From the NCBI RefSeq assembly GCF_004519315.1, contig NZ_SOZE01000009.1, positions 62,001 to 126,000 on the forward strand: DNA of 64,000 nt. Reading direction: 5' to 3'. The number at the start of each line of letters is the position of its first letter. Position 1 is the first letter of the stretch. Below are positions 45,495 through 54,800 of this stretch, one piece after another. Under the pieces are notes generated by a model, which saw only the letters and a program-made list of their open reading frames with translations, searched no databases and had not been told where the DNA came from. This DNA is from Mucilaginibacter psychrotolerans. GTDB lineage: Bacteria; Bacteroidota; Bacteroidia; Sphingobacteriales; Sphingobacteriaceae. The position numbers and the translations under genes are program-made.

Positions 45495-46151
45495 ATGAGG
45501 ATAGCACTTTTTTCTGATATACATGCCAATCTACCGGCCTTCGAAGCATTCCTTACCGACCTGGACAGTCGTAAAGTGGATGCGGTATATTGTTTAGGCG
45601 ATATGATCGGCTATAACATCTGGCCTAACGAAATCATTACAGAAATACGTAGGCGGCGTATCGCTACCTTAGCAGGTAATCATGACCAGAAAACCAGCGG
45701 TTACGCCTATGAATTGCTATCTGCCGATAACCGGGCTTATTTAAACACGCTCCCGGCACACATCAAGTTAGAATACCAATTGAATAATACTCATCTAAAC
45801 ATCATACTGGCGCATGGCAGCACCCGCCGCATTAACGAGTATATACTCGAAGATACAGATGAAGCCTATGTCCTGGAAATCATGAACGAAACCAAAGCGG
45901 ATGTGCTTTGCGTTGGTCACTCCCATTTACCCTATTACCGGATGATCGGCAATAAGCATTTGATCAATATTGGTTCTGTTGGTAAACCCAAAGATGGTAA
46001 TCCCGATGGGTGTTATGTGTTGTTAACTATTGATGAAAATATTAAAGTTGACTTTGTACGGTTCGCCTATGATTTGGAAAAAGCGGCCAAGGCAGTCGAA
46101 ACGAGTCCATTGCCGGATGAATTAGCTGGTCGGCTTAGAAAAGCTTATTGA
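45495..46151 (+). CDS. Metallophosphoesterase, ars-linked copy 2
   Basis: This 218-residue protein is clearly paralogous to the preceding gene (same N-terminus IALFSDIHANLPA, CLGD, GYNIWPNE and C-terminus KAAKAVE-SPLP), with the canonical GNHD (62-64) and GHSHLPY. It lacks the Cys insertion. It starts 1 nt after copy 1 and arose by tandem duplication. Possible roles are nucleotide or arsenylated-metabolite hydrolysis, which is inference. Confidence 0.88.
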   Translation: MRIALFSDIHANLPAFEAFLTDLDSRKVDAVYCLGDMIGYNIWPNEIITEIRRRRIATLAGNHDQKTSGYAYELLSADNRAYLNTLPAHIKLEYQLNNTHLNIILAHGSTRRINEYILEDTDEAYVLEIMNETKADVLCVGHSHLPYYRMIGNKHLINIGSVGKPKDGNPDGCYVLLTIDENIKVDFVRFAYDLEKAAKAVETSPLPDELAGRLRKAY

Positions 46152-46173
46152 AAGCAAGTTAAACTGCTGCTCT

Positions 46174-46371
46174 ATGTTGACTATTATGCGTTTGCTTGTT
46201 GATTTTAATAAAGTACGGCGCCGGCTTTGGATGCACCTGCAAGCCAGTTCAGCAACTGATTGGGGTTACTCACAGGAAATGATCCCGCCTTTTTACGATT
46301 TAAAGAATCTGCAGAACGCTATTGAGAAAAAAAGGGTGATGATAATTCGCTCTTTTAGCTTTAAAAGTTAA
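46174..46371 (+). CDS. Doubtful 65-residue protein
   Basis: This open frame starts 22 nt after the second phosphoesterase. The peptide is basic at both ends and shows no motif. It could be a translated tail gene of the operon or chance. Low support. Confidence 0.25.
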   Translation: MLTIMRLLVDFNKVRRRLWMHLQASSATDWGYSQEMIPPFYDLKNLQNAIEKKRVMIIRSFSFKS

Positions 46372-46406
46372 ATGGGGCTCTTTAAAACTTTATCCTGAAT
46401 ATCAGG

Positions 46407-46414
46407 TATATTTG
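46407..46414 (+). promoter_or_regulatory. -7 element before the DUF1275 gene
   Basis: TATATTTG is an exact TAnnTTTG match about 55 nt before ATG 46470. The -33 region is weak. Confidence 0.4.
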
Positions 46415-46469
46415 TACCGATCTTGTACCTGACGGAAATAAGCGTTTTCCCGCCAAAAACAAACAAAGG

Positions 46470-47222
46470 ATGTTAAGGCACTTAGGCGCAAAACGAACCT
46501 CGACACATAATCTGAAGCTGGCAACCCTGTTGGGCCTAACAGCAGGATTTGTAAATGCGGAAGGATTTTTGGGATTTTCAGTTTTGACAACCAACGTTAC
46601 CGGCCATGCCGCCCTACTTGCGGAACGGATCGCCTTCCTGGACTGGAAAACCGCGGCTGTGATCGCGCTCTGGATGTTCCTGTTTTTGGCCGGGGCCTTC
46701 TTTACCGGCATCATTCTTTCTTTCACAGGAGAAAATCAGCGTTTCTCCTATTTCATCCCGGTGATCATCGAAATACTCATCTTACTGATATCGGCGCTTT
46801 ATGGACATCTATACAATGGTTCCCAGGCAGGGAGACATTACTTTGCCGGGAGCCTGCTTTTTGCGATGGGCCTGCAAAATGCCCTGGTCTCTATGGTATC
46901 AGGTTCGGTGGTCAGGACCACACATTTGACGGGGACAGTTACTGACCTGGGTATTGACCTGGCGCATATCATACACGGCGACACGGCCGGGCGGCAGGAG
47001 CTTCGGTCTAAGATCAGGCTTCGGCTGTTTATCATCTTCTCTTTCATGAGCGGAGCGGTATTAGGCGCTTTCCTGTTCCAGGGTTTTGGGTTCAGGTCGT
47101 TTTACGCGCCAATACTGATATTGTTGTTCGCATTGGGATATGATCTGCTCAGGGTTAAAGCCAAAAGATATTACCGTACCGGCGTTGATGCGGTCAGGCG
47201 CAGGATCAGGCATACGGAATAG
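46470..47222 (+). CDS. DUF1275 (YoaK-like) membrane protein
   Basis: This 250-residue protein has six hydrophobic helices. The DUF1275 pattern is clear: LGLTAGFVNAEGFLGFSVLTTNVTGHAA at the start and GLQNALVSMVSGSVVRTTHLTGTVTDLG in the middle. Function of the family is not established; transport is presumed from topology. Confidence 0.85.
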   Translation: MLRHLGAKRTSTHNLKLATLLGLTAGFVNAEGFLGFSVLTTNVTGHAALLAERIAFLDWKTAAVIALWMFLFLAGAFFTGIILSFTGENQRFSYFIPVIIEILILLISALYGHLYNGSQAGRHYFAGSLLFAMGLQNALVSMVSGSVVRTTHLTGTVTDLGIDLAHIIHGDTAGRQELRSKIRLRLFIIFSFMSGAVLGAFLFQGFGFRSFYAPILILLFALGYDLLRVKAKRYYRTGVDAVRRRIRHTE

Positions 47223-47254
47223 TACCCTCGATTAATCGCTGTGCGAAGAGAAGA

Positions 47255-47719
47255 TTAATCCGCAGTCATAACCGGTATTGGTAAACAGATATAAAAAGTG
47301 CTGCCTTTGCCCATTTCACTTTTAACAGATATACTTCCATTTGCCGCATCTATTATTTTCTTGGCCAGATACAACCCGATGCCTTGTCCTTCCAATTCTT
47401 TATTCAGCCTTCCGTACATACTAAAAATGATGTCCACCTGATTTTTGGCAATCCCAATACCATTGTCCGTAACGGAGAGAACAATGTTATCGTTGTTCCT
47501 GATGATCGCGATATGGATCAGCGGAGTGCTTCCATTTGCAAATTTGATCCCATTGGCTATCAAGTTATAAAGGATACTTCGCAGGTTTTTTTTAGAGAAC
47601 AGAACCTGTTTCACCTCCAGACTTTTGGTGATCACGGCGCCCGCTTTTTTGATCCTGGATTCCAGGCTCCAGTATCGGTTCGGGGTCATCTCCGACAAAG
47701 AAAACCTGAGCATCCCCAT
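47255..47719 (-). pseudogene. Histidine kinase fragment (ATPase domain only)
   Basis: The C-terminal kinase part is intact from about residue 22: N-box SILYNLIANGIKFAN, G1 DNGIGI, G2 GQGIGLYLAKKI, then GSTFYICLPIP. The phospho-accepting His domain and all sensors are missing. The first ~20 codons are the sequence of the neighbouring beta-lactamase-fold gene in another frame, so the 5' part was lost by a rearrangement near 47650. Probably non-functional. Confidence 0.75.
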
Positions 47720-48128
47720 CCAGGTTATCGCCTAAGGTGCTTAGCGGATCGATCGTCAACCTTAAAGTAAAATCTAAGGCAGGTTTGTACCCACGACCAG
47801 CTAAAAGCGTTCGCGCCACTAAAAATAATCGCTCACGATAATTTAAAAATGGTAAAACCAGCCGACGAACTTTTACTCCTTTCAGCAATTCATCAATTCC
47901 GCTCACATGGTCATTGTCAAAATGAGAGATCACCAATAAGTCCAGGCCATGCTGGTCGATTTGCCGTTCCGAACGATAACGGGCAATCTCTCTGCTTAAA
48001 TCTGATGGATTCTTGCTTCCGCAATCGAAAACGAAATCAAAGCGACTATCACGCAATTTTAAGAAACCCGAATAGAAAAGGCCCTGACCAATCGGATGTA
48101 TGGTAAATTGTTGGTGAAACTCACTCAT
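47592..48128 (-). pseudogene. Metallo-beta-lactamase-fold protein, 3'-truncated
   Basis: This 178-codon frame begins as an MBL-fold hydrolase: FVFDCGS strand, then VISHFDNDHVSG, the metal motif corresponding to HxHxDH but with the first His pair altered (HFDNDH). From about residue 155 the peptide (IQDQKSGRRDHQKSGGETG) is the histidine-kinase sequence read out of frame. The second half of the fold with further metal ligands is missing. It is the other side of the same junction. Confidence 0.7.
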
Positions 48129-48213
48129 TATTTAAAAAATTGTATTGTATTTTTAATTCTAACCAACGCCCTTCCTGCGAGCACATGATATCGGATTATT
48201 TTACCTTTAACCT

Positions 48214-48921
48214 TCAGAAATATTTTGAAACCAATTCGATATCACGATCAAGCTGAAAAGAAAGACGGATATCCTTGGCTTCGGGCTTCATCACACGCCC
48301 TATTTCAGATTCGCTTCGGAACGGCACTAACCAACAATCAAAACCGTCCGCACTTCCCGCGAGTTCTTTATTGAAGTGATTGAAGATAAGATATTGCCCT
48401 TTCTCGATCTGCTTATAATACAGCTCAGCATTTTTCGAAAAAGTACTTTTTTCGTCGATCCTCTTTCTGAAACCCCATTTGTTCAGCTGACTAACCAGCT
48501 GGTCTATATGCCACCTGTGGCGGTAGCAGGCGTCATCCGCCATTTTGTACTGATGGATTTGCTCACCCGTTAATTCGGTAAACAAACTGGCCTTAAAAGC
48601 CTCATTTCGTTTAGGTGGACTGGTATTATAAAACCATTCCAAAAGGTCATGCCTGCTCACTCCTTCCGGCCAGTTGATAAATGCCTCCGATTCCAAAAAC
48701 TGCAGGAATGCATAACGCATAGCAATAACAGATGAGGGTAAAAGCGCTCCATCTTTAATCTGAAAAAATATGTTTCTTTTATTTAGCAGGGCCTGACCAA
48801 AGCCCTGTTTTTTAAGCCAGAGATAAATATTCCGCTGTTGCTCAGGCGTAGACTTTGCCATAACCTTTTGCCCACTGACAAGGGTTACAAAATCACTTAC
48901 TGAATAATATTGTGCCATCAA
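48214..48921 (-). CDS. Hypothetical protein upstream of the MBL fragment
   Basis: This 235-residue soluble protein has no domain that I recognise. It has aromatic and charged residues throughout and ends in a mixed alpha/beta region (FDCWLVPFRSESEIGRV). It is co-directional with the truncated MBL gene 85 nt downstream, so both may once have formed a two-gene accessory unit. Confidence 0.65.
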   Translation of the reverse strand: MMAQYYSVSDFVTLVSGQKVMAKSTPEQQRNIYLWLKKQGFGQALLNKRNIFFQIKDGALLPSSVIAMRYAFLQFLESEAFINWPEGVSRHDLLEWFYNTSPPKRNEAFKASLFTELTGEQIHQYKMADDACYRHRWHIDQLVSQLNKWGFRKRIDEKSTFSKNAELYYKQIEKGQYLIFNHFNKELAGSADGFDCWLVPFRSESEIGRVMKPEAKDIRLSFQLDRDIELVSKYF

Positions 48922-49296
48922 AAGTTTAAATTGATATGGTCATAAAGATAATCAGGTGCTATCTGACAACCCAGCGTTGTTGAAAGAATTCCAGCCTGTT
49001 GATAACTGTGTTTTACGCATCATTAAATTTTCGTCAACGACCTGAACATTTACATACTGCATTGATCTATCAGCAAGCTTTCTTTGGCGATGATTTATGC
49101 AATGAAGCTGATATCGCCAAATACAGCTTTTCAGTATAAAGACTGAAAAGGCCCTCACCTGATTATTCGGAACAGGTAAAAAAAGCAATCCCCCCCGTTG
49201 CAGGTATCATTTTTTAGATTCGAAAAAAAAATCTTATTTTAGGATTCCGGGTCAAAAAGACGTCCAAATCGGTTAACACAATCTCTGTAAAAAATT
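48922..49296. other. Intergenic region before the 60-residue gene
   Basis: AT-rich, with no supported gene. It should contain promoters for both flanking genes; TATTTTAG near 49232 is a one-mismatch -7 candidate without a clear -33. Confidence 0.35.
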
Positions 49297-49479
49297 ATGA
49301 GAACTTATTTTATTAAAGGTAACCCCTTTGACGCTACTGCTATTTATGGCCGCCTAACTGAAAATTTTCAGGTTGGTATGCTGATTAACCTGATTAACCT
49401 CCGGACCGGACTAAGCTTCGCACGGCGGGTCTGTAAGGTTTATGACCAGGGGAACAACGTTGCCATGGTAGACTTTTAG
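49297..49479 (+). CDS. 60-residue protein with own terminator
   Basis: The open frame (begins MRTYFIKGNPFDATAIYGRL, ends GNNVAMVDF) is followed 6 nt later by a strong intrinsic terminator, which supports it as a genuine short transcription unit. It is basic, soluble and compact, suggesting a small SH3-like or DNA/RNA-binding fold, but no family is recognised. Confidence 0.55.
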   Translation: MRTYFIKGNPFDATAIYGRLTENFQVGMLINLINLRTGLSFARRVCKVYDQGNNVAMVDF

Positions 49480-49485
49480 TGTTTT

Positions 49486-49509
49486 GGCCCGGTTTCCCGG
49501 GCCTTTTTT
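49486..49509 (+). terminator. Intrinsic terminator
   Basis: GGCCCGG (49486-49492), loop TTTC, CCGGGCC (49497-49503), then six T residues. It is a textbook rho-independent terminator. Confidence 0.9.
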
Positions 49510-49517
49510 ATTTGTTT

Positions 49518-49718
49518 TTATCTGAAGCGGTCGACGATACTGTCGAAGCTATACTTTACAACAACACCGAACGACAGTCGTCCCCCAAAGTCGTCCTTGC
49601 TTTCCATTTTATTAAAAACATCGTTCGACTGAAGATAAAAGCCGCCAACTATCTTACCGGCAGCGTTATAGATGTTGATCGAAGAACCCTGCCGCAAATG
49701 AACGCTTAAACAGGCGGG
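49518..49718 (-). pseudogene. 3' remnant of an outer-membrane barrel gene
   Basis: The minus-strand frame is open for about 66 codons without a plausible start and ends NKMESKDDFGGRLSFGVVVKYSFDSIVDRFR. Alternating hydrophobic and polar residues with a closing aromatic strand look like the last strands of a barrel. The rest of the gene is absent. Confidence 0.4.
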
Positions 49719-49823
49719 TTAAAATCATAATCCCGGTTCAGGATTTGTATAAATAATTGATATCCTGAAATATAACCCATTGTTAGCTGAAATACAGCAT
49801 CCGGGGGTGCCTGCAATTGATTA

Positions 49824-50432
49824 CTATTGCTCTTTAAGATCGTATTTTTTATTCAGGTCGGCAATTAGTTTTTTAGCTCTTACAACGAGGCATAACGTCC
49901 CTATAAAGAAGAAGATACCGCAGAAAATGAAGATCCAGGTGGTGTAATCTGCAAATGAAATCGGTTTATCTGAACCAGGTCCTGAGCCATCGATAAAGAT
50001 GATCTGATGGAGCAGGCTGGAATTTTTATAACTAATATTCTCATCTGGACCCGTTACCGATAAGGCGACAGGTGTTTCCGTTTTAATACTTTCCGCTTTA
50101 ATGTAAGCTACGACATCACGGATGTTGTCATCAGTCAAACCAGGGTGATCCGGCATCACGGTTTCGTTAAACTTTTCGAACAGATTTTTGGCAGTGGTGT
50201 CCCCGTTTTTTATCACCTTTTGCGAACCACGCACAAAAGCCATGATCCATTGTTCGCTTCTTCTTTTATCAACATCTTTTAAGGCCGGACCAACAACCAC
50301 TCTCCCAATGGCATGGCAGGAAGTACACTGGCTGGTGAATATCGTTTTTCCTGCGAGTGTATCAGGGTTTGCAGCATTCGCCTTCATTATTGTGCAAACC
50401 ATTAACGCTATACAAAGCAATTTTTCTTTCAT
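49824..50432 (-). CDS. Membrane-bound c-type cytochrome
   Basis: This 202-residue protein has a signal peptide (1-20), a haem-attachment motif C-T-S-C-H near residue 36, a Met ligand candidate (VMPDHPGL), and a C-terminal membrane helix (about 165-187). Last gene of the oxidase operon, it probably donates electrons to the CuA subunit. It lies 48 nt after the SCO gene. Confidence 0.88.
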   Translation of the reverse strand: MKEKLLCIALMVCTIMKANAANPDTLAGKTIFTSQCTSCHAIGRVVVGPALKDVDKRRSEQWIMAFVRGSQKVIKNGDTTAKNLFEKFNETVMPDHPGLTDDNIRDVVAYIKAESIKTETPVALSVTGPDENISYKNSSLLHQIIFIDGSGPGSDKPISFADYTTWIFIFCGIFFFIGTLCLVVRAKKLIADLNKKYDLKEQ

Positions 50433-50480
50433 GGTGAGTTTTATCGTTGTTAGATATCTGTTGTTTTTTGGGAGCCGGTG

Positions 50481-51149
50481 CTAGTGCTCTGATTCAAGTC
50501 TTTTAATGTCATTTATCAATTGTTGCACTTCACCCGCTTCCGTACCATCATAATAGCCCCTGATATGTTTGCGGCCATCTATCAGCACAATTTTATCGCT
50601 GTGAATAAAATCCCCCTCACCTCCATCGCCGGCCACAGCAGTGCTGTAAATGGTATTCCTTACAAAATGATACACATCCTTTTTATTCCCTGTAAGCAGT
50701 TGCCACTGCGCCATTTTGATGCCCTTCAATGCGGCGTACTGTTTTAGCCTGGCAGGCGTATCATGGGCCGGATCAATTGACAGGGATAGGAGTTTGACGC
50801 CATTATCCTGACGGTAAGCCTGCCGAATGAGCAACATATTAGCCATTATTTTGGGACAGATAGTCGGGCATGAGGTAAAGAAGGTATTGATCACCCAAAC
50901 CTTTGCGGTAACAAATCCAGAATCAAGGGGGGCATTATCCTGGTTAATAAACTTAAATCCTGATAATGCCAATGGCTTACCCTGCTGTTCTATCGATAAC
51001 CCTTTATCAAAATAAGGCAAAGGTTGCACGTGCTGCTCATACCACTTAAATGCGGTAAAGGATAATATGGGTATTGCCATTACAATGATGAAAAACGATA
51101 CATTCCTTTTATTTCTTACATTCCCCATGACTCGAAATTTGATATTCAA
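50481..51149 (-). CDS. SCO1/SenC-type copper chaperone
   Basis: This 222-residue protein has an N-terminal anchor (about 18-36) and a thioredoxin fold with the copper motif C-P-T-I-C near residue 95 and the distant His (GDFIHSDKIVLID). It inserts copper into the CuA site of the oxidase encoded upstream, from which it is separated by 3 nt. Confidence 0.92.
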   Translation of the reverse strand: MNIKFRVMGNVRNKRNVSFFIIVMAIPILSFTAFKWYEQHVQPLPYFDKGLSIEQQGKPLALSGFKFINQDNAPLDSGFVTAKVWVINTFFTSCPTICPKIMANMLLIRQAYRQDNGVKLLSLSIDPAHDTPARLKQYAALKGIKMAQWQLLTGNKKDVYHFVRNTIYSTAVAGDGGEGDFIHSDKIVLIDGRKHIRGYYDGTEAGEVQQLINDIKRLESEH

Positions 51150-51152
51150 AAA

Positions 51153-52826
51153 CTACTTTACTAAATTCTGAGGGTTCTCTGTTTGAAATTTGTTTTTGAC
51201 CGGCGAACCGTACTTAAACACACTCAACAATGCGGGAACGTAGGTGAACATAATTAGGATAATACTGATTACCAGCCATGGCTGCATATTTAATAGTAAT
51301 GGCACATCCTTTTCTTCATAAAGTTCCTCCGATTCCGGCAATGAAATTTGCGGCTCGTTTACCCGTTTTCCTGCGGCAGTGGCAAAAAACACCACAAAGT
51401 AGATGATTGCCGCCGACCCCATGATCATTCCGCCGACAAGCGTGAGGGTGGTCGTTGGAACCCAGTGCTTGTTAAACTGGGGGCTATCGGGGTTAGTGTA
51501 AGATAAGCCCATATTGGTCCTTCGAGGTTCACCCATCAACCCACCGGCCATCAGGCCATGAGATAAAAGTGCTACGCCGACCATCCAGACATAGGGAATA
51601 ATCACGGCGAAGGTTTTAAATTTTATTTCTTTACCGGAAACATAAGAATACATGTATAAGCTCATACCGAGGATAACCAATATTGTGGGTCCGGCAACAG
51701 TCATATGGAAATGTCCCGGCACCCAGCTTGTGTTATGCACCATCTGGTTTAAGGTATACGAGGCGTTAATAATACCCGAAATACCTCCGAAAATAAACAG
51801 AAACAAACCACAGATAAAATAGCCGAATAAGAAATTATCCTGTTCAAAATACGGGAGCCTTCTCATCCAGCCTAACAGGCCTTTTGCCCCCCGTTTTTTA
51901 CCCGCGTACTCCAGGGATGCACCAACAGTAAAGGCTGTCATGAAGCTGGGCAATGCTACTGCGTAGGTTAGAATACTGACCCATATCTTTGTGCCTGGTG
52001 TAAAAACAGGCTCGCTGAACTGATGATGGACACCTATGGGGATAGATAAGATCAGGAAAAGTAAAAATGCCAGTCTGGCGGCATTCCCCGAATAAAGTTT
52101 TCCACCTGCCACTTTAGGAAGAACGGTATAGTAGGCTATGTAGGCCGGTAGTAACCAAAAATAGACCAACGGATGGCCGAACATCCAAAACAGCATACGG
52201 GTAAGCGGAACGTTGACGCTGCTGGTCCATCCTAAAGACCACGGCGTAAGGATTACAAGCGTTTCATAGGCAACCGGCAATGTGGAAATAAACCACATTG
52301 AAAAATTCACGAACGTGCCCAAAATGGCGATAGGCATTTTTTTGCCTGGATTTTGCTTCTTCCATTCAAACCAAATGATGATCCAGCCCCCAAATGCGAA
52401 CCAACTGCCGACAATAAGCAATGCGGTGCCAATATAAAATGCCGCTGATGCCTGAAGGGGCGCATAAAAAGTGTAAAGGGCCTGCGCTTTACCCGCCAAC
52501 ATGCTTGCCAGGTCCATCAGGGTGCCCACAACCATCAGTATCATCGAAATTTGATAAGACCACTTAGGCGGTTCTCGTTTTAAGTAGTGTGACGTTGTAA
52601 AGTGCCCGAAAACAACAGCGAAAAAAGTAGTAAGTACAATGGCATTGATTACGCCGTGCATCGTGAGCCCCTGGTAATAGCTGATGCCGGCCACAGCCGG
52701 TTTGTGAATTACACCGGCCCGGTAAATAGTTTGCATTACCCCGTTATAAGCACCCAGGATAAAAAGGGTCATGGGCATCAAAAGCCCCGTAATAATAACT
52801 GTGCGGTAGGGTTTACTGATATTCAT
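51153..52826 (-). CDS. Haem-copper oxidase subunit I, ba3-like (B family)
   Basis: This 557-residue protein has about 13-14 membrane helices. Haem and CuB ligands are visible: H57 (YQGLTMHGVINA), HPLVYFWLLPAY with the CuB His, the VHHQF His pair, and WVPGHFHM with the two haem-ligating His residues. The lack of the Glu in the usual HPEVY and the YFWLLPAY wording indicate a B-family (Thermus ba3-like) enzyme. It reduces O2 to water and pumps protons. Confidence 0.93.
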   Translation of the reverse strand: MNISKPYRTVIITGLLMPMTLFILGAYNGVMQTIYRAGVIHKPAVAGISYYQGLTMHGVINAIVLTTFFAVVFGHFTTSHYLKREPPKWSYQISMILMVVGTLMDLASMLAGKAQALYTFYAPLQASAAFYIGTALLIVGSWFAFGGWIIIWFEWKKQNPGKKMPIAILGTFVNFSMWFISTLPVAYETLVILTPWSLGWTSSVNVPLTRMLFWMFGHPLVYFWLLPAYIAYYTVLPKVAGGKLYSGNAARLAFLLFLILSIPIGVHHQFSEPVFTPGTKIWVSILTYAVALPSFMTAFTVGASLEYAGKKRGAKGLLGWMRRLPYFEQDNFLFGYFICGLFLFIFGGISGIINASYTLNQMVHNTSWVPGHFHMTVAGPTILVILGMSLYMYSYVSGKEIKFKTFAVIIPYVWMVGVALLSHGLMAGGLMGEPRRTNMGLSYTNPDSPQFNKHWVPTTTLTLVGGMIMGSAAIIYFVVFFATAAGKRVNEPQISLPESEELYEEKDVPLLLNMQPWLVISIILIMFTYVPALLSVFKYGSPVKNKFQTENPQNLVK

Positions 52827-52836
52827 TTGTTTATTT

Positions 52837-53277
52837 TTAATCGGTTACATTGATTTTACCCATCATATATTGATGACCAGCTCCGCAATACTCATGGCAG
52901 ACAACGCTGTAAATGCCTGGTTCTGAAAAAACGATTGTCGTTTTGCTTACCCCTCCGGGTACAGCCATTAGGTTAACGCCCTTTTTCATGATATTGAAAC
53001 CGTGTACAACATCGACCGACGTCAGGTACAGATCGACAGTACTGCCTTTCGGAATACTAATTCCATCGGGATCAAACGTCCACATATGTGCTACTGCGTA
53101 GACTTCATAATTGTGGTCGTCCAGTTTCCTGAAATGTGGCTTGGTGAAGCCCTTGCTATACGGGATACAGGCAGGTACGTCTATATTCCGGCTAAAACTG
53201 CTGAAAAGTAATGCAGATAAAAATATAGTAAGAACTGCGCCCGTGAGTGCGATTATTCTGATCTCATATTTATTCAT
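52837..53277 (-). CDS. Cytochrome oxidase subunit II (CuA)
   Basis: This 146-residue protein has one N-terminal anchor helix (about 7-27) and a cupredoxin domain with the complete CuA set: H92, C127, E129, C131, H135 and M138 (CHEYCGAGHQYM). The single transmembrane helix is typical of ba3-type subunit II. It precedes subunit I by 10 nt. Confidence 0.94.
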   Translation of the reverse strand: MNKYEIRIIALTGAVLTIFLSALLFSSFSRNIDVPACIPYSKGFTKPHFRKLDDHNYEVYAVAHMWTFDPDGISIPKGSTVDLYLTSVDVVHGFNIMKKGVNLMAVPGGVSKTTIVFSEPGIYSVVCHEYCGAGHQYMMGKINVTD

Positions 53278-53287
53278 AGTGGATATG

Positions 53288-53419
53288 TTAAGCGTGTCTG
53301 TCTAATTGCAGGAAATAAATGCTAAACCAGGCTAATGCCGTTAGTGCCAATAAGATGACGACGAACGCAATGGTGCCGAATGGTTTGAAATCTTTATCAA
53401 AATCTGTGTTTTTGTTCAT
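53288..53419 (-). CDS. Subunit IIa-like 43-residue oxidase peptide
   Basis: ATG 53419 to TAA 53288 encodes MNKNTDFDKDFKPFGTIAFV and continues into a single hydrophobic helix ending YFLQLDRHA. Ba3-type oxidases carry a short single-helix subunit IIa that supplies the helix missing from subunit II. Size, topology and position 10 nt before subunit II all fit. It is too short for routine gene finding. Confidence 0.8.
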   Translation of the reverse strand: MNKNTDFDKDFKPFGTIAFVVILLALTALAWFSIYFLQLDRHA

Positions 53420-54800
53420 ATCATTAGTGATTTGGTATTCCTTAAGTCATTTTTGGAGCACCTGTTTTAGTTTATGTTGATGCGTAAAAAAATCAGGATT
53501 GTGGCAACATTAATTTAACAGCGCCTTATCACGTGGGCTTTACGCCCTGCAAAGGTTTCGGCATTGGCTGTATCTCGAAATAACTTTTTACAGCAGACAT
53601 GATTATTCGGCTTTATATGCCGAGGCCGATTCCATGCATATTAAAACATCTTACTTGTCAATTTAAGCAACACCCTTGTAAACCAGCGTAGTTAAAAAAT
53701 CAGGACCGATGATAAAATCCCCCACTTCTCGTCGTAATTTTTCGTCGGTTTAAGTAATTTTCTGTTGATTTCATTTTGGCTGATTTTTTAATCAAAATTA
53801 GTAAGCCCTGAAATTCCGTTCAATGGACGTATCCAGCATTTTATGGTATGCCTGAAGGATGTCAAAGAATGCAAATTGGTCAGGCAGCTTCTGCAGGGCA
53901 TGACCGTTCCGGACTCGCCGACTGCCCCGTCACCATAAATCGATAGCTGCCTGCTTCGGCGAAAACCCGAATGGAGGTGCCACTGCTGAACATACCACAA
54001 AACACTTATCAACACATTTTTACAGATACACTCAATCTACTTTTGCATTATCGGTGCAATAAAAACCCCTGAACAAATTTTCATTAAAATAATCTGCCAT
54101 TAAAAACAGAGAATAATGTCAAAAAAAGTTGCGGAACAATAAGTAGAGATGCTGGTACAAGCTGGTATAAAACGTATTTATGCCGTTACAGGTGATAGTC
54201 TTAACGAACTAACGACGCTGTAAGAAAAGAGAAAGACCGGGCAGACACAGATATCAAAATACTGAGTAGGCATTGGCAGCAGAAATGCGCTGATAGATTT
54301 AAAGATGAGCCCCAAAATTCCGGAATCATGTAAACTCTAAACGACAATACAATTATGGCAATAAATAACCTTGGCACCGATATAAAGGTACTGGTGAATC
54401 ATGATTAAAAGTTAATTTACCAAGCAGAAAAAATCTATCACCCCGAATATGACTATCCACAATACCAGGAAAATTTCTCTGTCAAACCATTGCCAGTGAT
54501 AAGCCAGTTCTACATTAGATAAGAACTTTGATGCCAGCGCCAATTCTAAAAAAGTCCAACGTCACCGTTACGCTATTAAGCCATCCGCCAGATTCATGCG
54601 ATCAGATACGAGGCTTTGTTTTGTTTGACACCGTTGATGCGGCAATGCATTGAAAATGAATGCGATATTTAATAACCAAATTTGATTTTTGCGATATATC
54701 GCATATACAAAAAGCTAACAAATCTATAAAATATTGATTATCATGCAATTATAATTAGGCATCGTTTTTATAATATATTGAATAAACAACACGAAATGTT
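53420..54800. other. Decayed intergenic region
   Basis: This is a 1.4-kb stretch without an intact gene. It includes the oxidase-operon promoter region at its left end and a pyruvate-oxidase remnant at 54116-54223. From 54350 to 54530 an interrupted frame (MAINNLGTDIKVLVNHD, stop, KLIYQAEKIYHPEYDYP) looks like another degraded gene of unknown identity. Confidence 0.5.
54116..54223 (+). pseudogene. Remnant of a pyruvate oxidase (PoxB-like) gene
   Basis: The frame MSKKVAEQ-stop-VEMLVQAGIKRIYAVTGDSLNEL is the N-terminus of a thiamine-diphosphate enzyme (pyruvate oxidase/ubiquinone-dependent pyruvate dehydrogenase), interrupted by TAA at codon 9 (54140-54142) and lost after 54223. Only the first ~35 codons remain. 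Confidence 0.65.

Noticed and set aside
47592..48921. Intact two-gene MBL-containing defence system
   Set aside because: The MBL-fold gene lacks its second half because of the junction with the kinase fragment, so no complete system can be claimed.
48952..49188. 78-codon minus-strand frame
   Set aside because: Peptide lacks any pattern of a folded protein and lies in AT-rich intergenic DNA.
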